A DNA stretch of 64,000 nt from positions 8,376,700 to 8,440,699 of the forward strand of contig OW388304.1 of assembly GCA_936450465.1 (NCBI GenBank). The letters run 5' to 3'. Each line of letters opens with the position of its first letter. The first letter of the stretch is position 1. The notes below the pieces were generated by a model. The model was not told the DNA's origin. It worked only from the letters and a program-made list of their open reading frames with translations, and did no database searches. This stretch comes from Gibbula magus. Lineage: Eukaryota; Mollusca; Gastropoda; Trochida; Trochidae. Made by a program: the position numbers and the translations under genes. Below are positions 1 to 10,300 of the stretch, in pieces.

Positions 1-795
1 GGGCAGGTTTGGCCAAAACGGGGCATGTTCGGCCCTAATCAGTTAAAATAGAGGCAACAGCTGACTATTTAATATAGATTATTCTCATATATTTCCGATA
101 AAAGACGACATATCATTGCTTTGTATAGATATAGTTTATTATCATGTAGATTCAGTATTCATTTTATGAATTAAGAATTGATGTGCAGGGCCGAACGTAC
201 CCCAAGAAAGAAACAGATCTGATTATACAATCGACTGAAATGTGAACTAATTACCGCTCCCTTCTCGTTATTAATAAATAATGTTTTAAAAAACAGTACC
301 ATGAACAAATATGCATATTTGTTAGTCGCACAAAGGAGAACTGAGTCAAAATTCCCAATGAACATCAATCACAGTTATGATATATGTATCCAAACGTGCC
401 CCGTCAGTAGGGGCCGAACTTGCCCCAGACCCACATGTCCCCTTTATGTTACCTCTGCGATAATACACAGCCACCATACCCACATTACATAATCATTACA
501 TATACCCCTTGCCATGTTGGTTCACCTCCATTGAGGAACACAAACATAAGTACAGGCAATATTTGTCAAAAACAAACTGAATTGAAGGGGGGAATATTAC
601 TCTACTAAATGAAAAACGGTTTTTCTTTCACAGATCGCAAATAACATGTGGAACCGCCACCATTTGGTTATGTGTACATGAGTTAGGTCACGTGGTTGCT
701 TGGGAATCACCAACTGAAGTTAAAGTGACCACCTAACAAAAATTACAGAGAAAAGACGAACGTGCCCCGGGGCCGAACCTGCCCCGGTCTCCCCT
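1..795. mobile_element. Non-autonomous DNA element with GGCCGAAC-TGCCCC termini, cut by window edge
   Basis: The first 14 bases (GGGCAGGTTTGGCC) are the inverse of GGCCGAACCTGCCC at 771-784 with one mismatch. A second pair, GGGGCATGTTCG at 20-31 and CGAACGTGCCCC near 759-770, extends the inverted termini. Related GGCCGAAC/TGCCCC motifs recur inside, near 189 and 397-425. The right end appears to be about 795 (GGTCTCCCCTA). The matching outermost bases on the left lie before position 1. No transposase-like reading frame is visible, so it is probably non-autonomous. The superfamily is not assigned. Confidence 0.6.
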
Positions 796-796
796 A

Positions 797-3204
797 CATG
801 CATTTTACACGGCTTCCAATATTACGTGTGAAACATACCATTCTATAGCCTATATTTATGGCCACATTTTCACATATTCTTGTCTTTGAGGGGCATTTAG
901 AAGAGGAAGACGTAAGAAAACAATATTTTATGGATAACAACTTTTTTTTATTGTGAAGATACAAACGATTTCGGAGTATTTGCTTACTACTCCACCCGGT
1001 GTCACAATAAAGAAGTGATTATCCAGAAAATCTTCTCTTCTTAAACATATTCTTGTCTCTGATAACTTATCCAACCTAGAATGTATTTAGTTCGGACGGG
1101 CAAATATATTTGTACTTTTTATTTATTTGTTCATTTCATTAAATACATGTCCAAAAGCTCGTCGATTTTTTTTTTGATTGTTATAAACCTTTTTTTCCCC
1201 GTTCAATTTTAAAAGCCAAATGAGTCCCAACTTTTCCCTTTTCGAAGTCAAAGCTGCATTTTCTCTCGTGATGTGTAAAATGCATAACGATTTATCCCTA
1301 AGGATCAGGAGTACATAAAACAAAAGGAAATACGTGTGTGGCTTAAAGATCCCCGACATTAGATTGTCTATTTTCTTTACGGTTATTACACTGTGTGACG
1401 TATACAGTCACGTTACGTTATGAATACAATTGTTCACATATATGCAATACGTAAACGCATAGTTCCCGTACCTTTGTAATAATCACACTTATTGTTTGGT
1501 TTAGCTTCCCATTTAACATAGATATTACTTGGCATGATGTCAAGAACGTCAATTGTATTCCATGGAAAAGATATGCTCAACAATACAATACCTTATTATT
1601 CTATACACACAGTACATAACATTATGTGCAGTGTTAAACATGCAATAGGTCAAAATACACCTGTACGTGTATACCGTTGAACGTAACTTGAGGTTAACCA
1701 TTCAAAGACTACACAGATCTTGTATAATATATACTATAGTATTAACAATATTATTATTAATATTATCGGTGGCCGGACTATAGCGGCTTGACTGTATACT
1801 ATATACATTGACATAGTTTGACAAAAGGCTCACCATTCATACTCAACAATGCATTTAATTATGAAAAAAAAAAATATATGAATTAAATATAGTTGGTATG
1901 TTTGGCATTAAAAAGGCACTGCTCCTGACGTTGAAATGACCCCTTACCATTCGTTGCAGTAATAGGCAGTAATTATGCATTTCAGCTCTTTCAATGCCAT
2001 ACAACAGTTATTCAGTAAACTTGTAAAAGCAAACAACCCACCTGTCGCTCGAAGTAGCACGAGGCTTCCCATTCCATATCGGCAATCACTGCAAGAGTCG
2101 CCATTGTCAAATTCCAATGGGTAAAAACTGTTCGAATGTGATATAGGCTTGGTATTTTATCTTAATGCTAACAGTGGACCGCGGACACTTACTGCGAGTA
2201 CACAAACACACTTAGTCGCCGGGTAGTGGTGTCAACAAGAGTTACGGTATATATGTGGAGTTGTCAGGGGCCGTCAGATAGAATTGCTTTCTTCTTTGTA
2301 TTAGTTGGTGGACTTAATTTACAGATACATGCACATGTCAATATCTAAAGAGAACATAGAGTAAATATATTCATGTAATTTCATCTAATTTTGGATTTAT
2401 CCATTGTGGTGTCAACACGGATTCTGCTGTATGCACATACATATGTAGTTGTTATGGGTCGTTTGTGAGTAGTTAGTATTAGTTGCGCTTTGTGATACAC
2501 GGGGAAATGTAAACAGGTGGAGGTAATATATTAATGTGGGTTCAAAATAATTTGAATGTATTCGTTATTCGTTAATAGTTATTGGCGGTCTCTAACAATC
2601 GCTAATGTGCATGCAGAATCTTAATTTATTTACGAAAATTTAATGTGTATTTAATTTTCCTTCTCACTCGTAGGCCGATATACTAGCAAGTTTCACAGAG
2701 AATATAGAGTAAATGTTCAAATTTTATAAATTTTTATGAGGATTTTGATGTGCCTCTACACGAGCGAAACTTAAATTTTGTATTTTTCTCGAAAGATTGA
2801 ATTGGGGATAGAAATATTGTATGTAAATCTATTCATATTTCAAAGTTTCGTGATTTATTTAAAATATTTTGCCGATTGATGGCTACTTTCGTCATCCCAA
2901 TTTATTTATCACCTGCTACTATAAGTCGGTATTGAAAGGAAATGCAAGTGTCCTTAACGTAACGTGATGCAACCCTTTGTGCTCGCCAACATATATAGAT
3001 TTTACGACGCTTCATTCAGAAACCTTTCCGAGAAAATTATCAATATTCGTTTTTTATTTTACTCTACACAAACAATGTGGTGACGTAAATATCTAACAAT
3101 CTTAATTAAAATTATGATAGAATGGTCTTTAAGACACATAGATACCCAACGATATGTTACACTAGTACTTTTTAATGTTAGGTACAAATTATAAACAATA
3201 AAAG
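797..3204. other. Intergenic, no gene seen
   Basis: AT-rich sequence without a convincing exon on either strand. The short open frames here have no recognisable similarity and no flanking splice signals. Two poly-A runs and short AT repeats are present. Confidence 0.6.
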
Positions 3205-3320
3205 TTAGTAAAACGGCCCATATTTTCGAAGCTGTCTTAGTGCTAAGCTAAGTATAGATAGTTGTAAGTCAATGTTAATGTATGGCACTTACGACTATCT
3301 TAGCGCTAAGAGAAAATATG
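3205..3320. repeat. ~110-bp foldback repeat with TTAGYGCTAAG ends, copy 1
   Basis: The left half has CTTAGTGCTAAG and the right half CTTAGCGCTAAG, with AGATAGTTGTAAG opposed by CTTACGACTATCT between them. It begins GGCCCATATTTTCGAAGCT, the same kind of start seen at 7726 and 32010. It looks like a short dispersed foldback (MITE-like) family. Confidence 0.6.
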
Positions 3321-3342
3321 ACAGAAGGCTTGGTATATAGAG

Positions 3343-3482
3343 ATTATTACCCGAGGAAGTGTGTCATATGACTTTTACGAAACAAGTGTGAATGTTTGTA
3401 TTGCCCGAGCGAGAGCGAGGGCTATACATAAATATGCACGAGTTTCGTAAAAGTCATATGGCACACTTTCGAGTGTAATAAT
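3343..3482. mobile_element. 140-bp palindromic MITE
   Basis: The arms begin ATTATTAC and end GTAATAAT. They share TCATATGACTTTTACGAAAC on the left and its complement GTTTCGTAAAAGTCATATG on the right, giving about 40-bp inverted termini around a 60-bp centre. There is no coding capacity. Any target duplication is hidden in the AT-rich ends. Confidence 0.7.
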
Positions 3483-3766
3483 TTCTTTATTACCCATTCT
3501 ATTCTATTTGATTCGCGTAAAATTAGCCAGGAAATGGCCCACTTCCTTTGCGACGGCAAGCTTCATTGACGTCACGAACAATCGTTTTATGACGTTACAG
3601 ACGACAAAATACTGGAAGCCCAAAGAAACAATCGTTGCTAGGCAAACGTGATATGTGCACATGTGCTCATATCAATAATATTAACTCGGTTATTTACAAC
3701 CATATGGGTAATAAAATGTGATAACGCTGCTTTTAAACATCAGTTCTTTAGAAGTCCAAATACAGT

Positions 3767-4060
3767 GAGGTGAGTTGGGGTTTAACACAGCTTTCAAGAG
3801 TATTTCATTTATATCACTGCTGCCAGTATTATTGCAGAAAGGGTGGCTATGCATTGCGCTGAAATCTGTGAGCTTTGGCTGGAAACTAGCGAACCATGGG
3901 TGGTACTGCACTGAAATTTCAGTGTAGCATTGCACTCAAACCTTACTGCATGCAGAACTTTTATCCGAGCCCCCGGGCGGATTCAAAGTCTGGACCTCTT
4001 AACAAAGTCTGGACCTCTTAACCCTAATACGAACACACTAACTACTACGCTATCCAGTCC
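3767..4060 (-). mobile_element. tRNA-derived SINE, copy 1
   Basis: On the minus strand the head has a degenerate A-box-like GGATAGCGTAGTAG near 4055-4040. The body contains GTGCAGTACCACCCATGGTT and ends in a GTTTAACAC/CACCTCAC tail. The same body and tail recur at 16807, 35318 and 52388. A 20-bp segment, CAAAGTCTGGACCTCTTAAC, is duplicated inside the head of this copy. Confidence 0.7.
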
Positions 4061-6321
4061 TCATGTCCAAATAACATTTGACAGAAAATCGTTGAATATT
4101 AAACTAGTATAATATGGCTACAAGTATGACATGATAGTGTACAGTTGTGACATCACAATGGTCCTATCATCACAATTCCTGGAAATCTTGGTTTTAGCAC
4201 ACTATCGGCAATTTCGCTTGATTAAATTGGGCAAGTCATAAACAGAATACTAAACTCCCTATGATATAATTCCATATTATTAAACTCATGAATGATTTGG
4301 TATTAATTATACTCATTTTCACTCGTTTAATATCAAATCATTAACTAGTTTATTAAAATAGTATTAAATGGAAGGACGTTTTGTATCCTCTATTTACCGA
4401 TACTCCACAATTTTCCTTAAATGGAATGGAAGTAAAATATCTAAAAACGAAACAAAGACATGCTTTATAGGTATATATTTATTTTCATTTCCATTCAGTA
4501 AGCTTATATATATAGGATTTCTCTAATCTACAAACTAACAGAAATCTCAACTTTCACAAATATTCATTGGAGAATATTGTTGAATTTCATAGTGATAAAG
4601 TCCCTTGCTTAAAAATGAATGCTTTTCAGAGTTAACTCTATGATATATATTATGACTTCAATCATTAATGATTATGCCATTTTATTGACACAAAAGATAT
4701 AATATCTAGTAGATATCTTTATAGTATCTATTCTATCAACTGAAAATGCAAGTAAACATCACAAAACAAAAGTCTTGCCATAACTTAGAAGAAATGCCAA
4801 TTTATTTTGGAAAGTGGGCTTTTGAAATATTTTGACACTGAATGCTAAAGAGTTAAGAAATAATGTGCAAATCTATTTTGGACTTTTGATATGATACCTG
4901 AATTGTGGTTTATTACTGTAACATAGCTTACATTCTTGCCATCTCTTTCACAGCAACAACTATGTACAGATGTATGTAAGGTTCTCTACATGGGCTGTTT
5001 CAGTATTTGCTAAGGAAAGACAGAGCGGAAGACAAAACAGACTTGGGCACAACTGTACAATTACATGTGGCATTCACATACAGATTTTTAGAAAATCAAT
5101 ACAAACTTGTTTTCTTAGAGAGAAGCTTAGTCAAGCTGTGAAAATACTTCACGAGTGAAAACAGCACTTACAAGATATTTTGGAAAGAAGATAAAGGCAT
5201 GTTGAAAAGGAAGAAGTATACCTGCAGATACACAACATAACATACACATCTTTGAGATTCATTTTTGTTTCTCTAGAAGGCAAAGACATTTTTATTTTTT
5301 TAATTAAGACTTCATTCTCTTTCCACAGATGCCACTCTTTTCAGATTTTATCATAACCTCTGTTGCATATACGCAATATTTAACAATTCTCACCAACTCC
5401 CTTGACAATGAAAGTTTGCAACACTGTTAACATTCTTATTTTCGTTATTTTCGTCATTTCAAAAGTTCCGGAATGCTCAGTTTGAAACAACTTCGCTGAT
5501 TGCACAACTAACTTCTGATGCAACCAATCAGAATTCTCTATTCCTAGCCGAGAAAGTGCTTGATAAATAACAGAGGTTTCGTTGACAGCCTGAAGGCAGT
5601 AACATCTGTGGGAAGACAATGTTTAAGTTCTCATATATTAATTTTGCTTTTTGAAAGTAATTAAAACAGATAAAACATTTTTCTTCCATATCCATTTGAT
5701 AAAATCCTTAAAAGGATAAAAAAAAAATATCTAATTTTAAATAGTACTCTTAATTTAACATGTTACATGTTGTCATAACATTTACAATGATCACAAACAT
5801 AGCTTTGTAAATTAGCAGAGAAATAACAGAGATATCAGGTAAACAGAAAATAAATCAAATTTAAGATGCCTTCCAAATATACAGATCATTTGACCATATA
5901 CAAAATGTACAGTTCGAAAAGCACGGAGACAATGCGGGAGATTAACAGATTTCAAAGAACAGAAAGCTTAACAAAGCAATCACAGAATACTCAGCTCAAC
6001 TGAATCAAATGCAATTAACAAACAAGAAAACTAATTATTTCAAATTATTTTCAAGGCAACAAAACAAAACAAGTGATAGATAATCAGTTAAGATTTCCTT
6101 TTGTATCTTTGAGATTATGACTAGGTTATACATAGGAACATTTTGTATTTAATTTAAGTAAATTGTAATTTCATTTTCATTTTTGAGAGACAATATATAA
6201 AATACTTGTCAATGACAAAATACTGACACTATTACAATAAATATAGCTCACTTATTTAGAGTCACTTTAAAATAAAATGGCACTGGCTCTGTGATAGTTT
6301 GATTCCAAATATTTGTAATTT
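4061..6321. other. 3' flank / probable 3' UTR of FoxM1
   Basis: No coding exon is recognised. Because FoxM1 runs leftward, its 3' UTR must start at 6321. The nearest perfect minus-strand AATAAA that I find is at 5296-5291, which would give about 1 kb of UTR. ATTAAA variants lie closer. The frames at 4970-5158 and 5380-5619 have no recognised similarity. Confidence 0.45.
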
Positions 6322-7364
6322 TTACGTCTTGTCATTGTCCTTTGGTGATGGCTGTTGGAGCCCGCTCCAGTTAAAATTTGCAATGTCGACTGGAATACCA
6401 TCAGCATCTGTCATGAAATTGGGATCAAAATCTGCAAATATTCGAGACAGTCCCTGAAGTTGACAGTCACTGAGATTAGGGTTGCCCTTGTCAGGAGATA
6501 TTTGAAATATTCCAAACTCTGTCAACGAGGTGTTCGGCGATCGTCCAGATTTATGTCCGTCAATACCTTGGGGAGAGCCAAGCAGCTTCAAAGCATGAAC
6601 TGCTTCTTCCTGAAGAATATCTAAAAAGCTGCCATCAAACCCGCCACTGTTTCGTAAAGGTGTCCAGCCTCGAATAGGTGAGGGCAAGTGGTCTGGAGAA
6701 AGAGTAGCATTTCTCACAGGTGTTGAGGTTGTCACACGTTCAGTTTTAGTCTTTTCGTCCGGCGACTGGAACAACTGCCTGAGAGGGGTAGGAAGACCCT
6801 TTTCAAACTGATCGTCAGTTTCAGAGTCTGAAGACTCGGCCAGAAGTTCCTTTTCTTCGGGAACCTTGGCCAGTTTCATGACACGACTTCGAGTTCTCTT
6901 CTTCGACTTTGGTGCATAAATCTTAGGCTTAGGAAGACCTTGATTGTTACTAGCACTGGCTTTAGACTGTTTGTTCACAGGTTTCTTTGCAGACTGAGCT
7001 GCCACGGCTATTCCCTGTTCTTTCAGAAGGGCTGTCAAAGACATGTTTTCGTCTTCAGAAATGTCAGCATTAAGCCAGGCCTGCTGAAGGATGTTGATGC
7101 CAGGCTTAGTGGAAGTAGCTGGTTTGGTGTTGGGCAAGACTGATTTCTCCTGGCGCCGAGCAGGAGCACATGCTATGGGAATTGGGGTGTTGTGGGGAGT
7201 GTTGTCGGTGGCTATCTGAGGATTTTGAGAGGGAGGTAAGTGGAAGATAAAGGGGGATGTTTGGGGCGGGGGTTGTGGCTGCTGCTGCTGCTGCTGTACA
7301 CTGTGGAGAGGGACCAGCGCGTATGCTTGCACTGGGGACGGACGTGGGAGAATTGGCATTGGAC
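6322..7364 (-). CDS. FOXM1: FoxM1 last coding exon, transactivation domain
   Basis: Acceptor TTTATTTCAG; phase 1 in. Starts with a proline-rich stretch containing six glutamines, then a basic segment KSKKRTRSR, CDK-type sites (LPTPLRQLF, LSPDHLPSPIRGWTP) and the C-terminal acidic box LSRIFADFDPNF...FNWSGLQQ. The last 45 residues correspond to the vertebrate FOXM1 transactivation domain. Confidence 0.92.
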
Positions 7365-10300
7365 CTGAAATAAATAAATATGCTTAGTTTAGATTGCATT
7401 TAATTATTTGTTTGAAACCCTATTCTAATCTGGTTTCAACTTTACAATCAAAACAAATTATGGATTATTCTGAGCCCTTGTTTTCAACTTTTACGAATTT
7501 CATCCTTTAATCTGATCCTATGTATTAAGAATTTCATCCTTTGATCTAATACTATGTATTATGATTTCCATCCTTAATCTGATCCTACGTATTATGAATT
7601 TCATCCTTTGATCTAATACTATGTATCAATAGACTTAGTAATTAGTTGGGGAACGTTTTGTAAATAGATGCCCTGTTATTAAGAAAAGTTTCTGATGGCA
7701 AGTTGTACAAGGTTGTAAACATCAGGGCCAAGATTTTCAAAGCTCTGTAAAGGGTTATGGTAGTCATACCAATGTTACAGTACGATGTTAATAAGTATCT
7801 TAGAACAGAGTTTCGATAATCTTGGCTCAGATCAAATAATACATGATAGAATATGATATTGTTCAATATATCTGCTACTCTTGAATTTTGCAGGCAATCT
7901 TGTCATCAATCAAAAACCCATTACCTGTTCGTTTGCGGCGGATGCAGGCCTGAAAGGGAAAGAACTGCTGTTGAGTGGCAGTAGCTGCAGGCTGCATAGG
8001 CATGATAGACTGAGGGATGACGTTGGGGTTGGTTTGGTTCACAAACAGTGGGATCATGCCGGACATCTGAGAACCTGCAGGGGTACCACAGCTTACCGAC
8101 ATCTTCTCTGTGGAGGACAGTGGTCTTTATTAAAAGTATGTTCATGATGAAATAATTATATTTGCAATTGATGGATGTAATAGACGTTTAAAAAGTGACC
8201 CAGATTTCAAAACACACCACTCCCAACCCCAGGGCTTTCTTGCAAGCAAGATAATGAATCATTTGAGCAGTGTAACCATAAATAGTGTAACCATCCTTTG
8301 TAGTTGAGTGAGTTATTGTTTAACGCCGCTTCGGCAGTATCACAGCCATTTGCGGCGATCCTTTGCAGTTGAAAGAATCAAATGGGTAATAGACAAATTA
8401 TTAAACCCATAAGATTGCCTGCAACTTTACCAAATTTGTGCAAAGAAATGTTCATAAACACTCGCTTTTGCTTGCTTTAAACCTTTATTAAATATAATTT
8501 CTAAAGTTGCAGTAGTATTCCTGGTATGCCCCTTGATACACCTTTAGCAATCAATGATGAGTACCGTATATTACCGGGTATAGTCAACCCCCTTTCTCAA
8601 CTACCCAAATACTGGTCAAAACCTTATATCATTCAGGAATTGAGTCAACTATTTTGTACATTAGGGTTTTGTGGACATGTTGTTTACCTCTATTTACATT
8701 TCTGTCATCAATGACACGTTCATCATCAAACTTTAGTGTCCATCGAGCTCCGTGTTTCTTCTTGTCTTCAACTGTTCTCACAAAGCAGTGGTAGTAGGAC
8801 AAGTTGTGACGGATAGAGTTCTGCAATACATTTAATTGTACAAACGGTCCTCAGGGATCAACATGAACTTCAAACAAAGAGAGGAAGGCCTGTCTGCCCT
8901 CTTTTCATTTTATGTTGACTGGTGACATACCAGTATTTGTATTTGTTTAGTGTAAAAGAATTAACTTAGTATGTACTCATAGTAGATCATGTTCTGATTT
9001 GACTTTGTAAATTGCTTAATTCTGTTTTTATTTGTTTTCTTTGGATAGTTCTGGAAGTTGTCAACAGTTCAGTACTCCATACAAAATTTTATGAAATGAA
9101 GAAATGTTTTTCAGTTTAGATGTACAGTTTGCAACACTGGTGTATTATCATATTTTAAGACTCATGTACAGAATAAATTGTACAAACAGGCAGTACATTT
9201 TTAAAGGATACATCTGGACTACCTTAAGAATTTATTTAATACAATTTCGTCTCCTCACCTTCCATCCCGGTTTAGCCGTATACTTGTAGAAAGAGAAGGT
9301 ATCCTCAATCCATTTGCAGATCTCTCTTAATGTCAATTTCTGGTCTTCACGGCTCTGTAGCGCCATCTGTATGAGCACCATGTAGGAATATGGGGGACGC
9401 TTCACTCTCCCACATTCACGGTTTACCTAGAGAGGAGAGCAAAATATAACAACATTAACCTTTAGAATACAAAGATAACAACCGTAGGTATAGCCTATCT
9501 GTAACAAGTGGTTGATCCAGCATTTTTCTCTTTGTTACTGAATTTTGATTCCTGTAAATTGCTCACTCAGAATTGTTTGGCACTATCAGGTTTGAAAGCC
9601 AGAGACACATTACACTGGATTGACAGCAAGGAAATGTAAACCTCATGCTAGGCATTCAGTTTCAATTCCAAACTTACTTGATATCTATCCAGTAAAACAT
9701 ATCTCTGAATTTCAAACACATGAGGTTTTTTATCTCCTAAAAACATTGCAAAGTGTCAGTCATGTGAGAAAGTCCTTGTCATTACAATGCCGCTGCCATC
9801 AAGGCACGTTCATGACAGCTATTTGCTTCATGCTGCAAAACAGTTGCTGACACCATTCAACCATTCACTTCCCATAGAGGTTAGTCAAATCATTTCTTTC
9901 CATGTAACTTATGTTACAAGTGGGCCATATTTCTCGATTATTGTAAAAGTTATGTTCACATCGCAGAAGAACAGCTTTAGTTATCTTGAAATAATGTGGT
10001 TGATTGCACAATTTCCTTTGATTACAACCAATCAGGATTGTCTATTTCCGGTCCAGAAAGTGCTCCACTTGTGACCGAGGTTACATAGCAAGATATGAGT
10101 TGAGTACCGTATATTACTGTGTATAAGGCGACCCTGTGTATAAGACGACCCCCTTTCTCAGACCCCTAAAATCAGGTAAAAACCATGTATCTCATGTATA
10201 AGACGACCCCCCCTTATAGCAATCGTGGAAACAGGTCGACATGCCATGATGGGAAAACACGTTGGTAAGATTTGGTAACGGTAAGTTGATACCGGTAATT

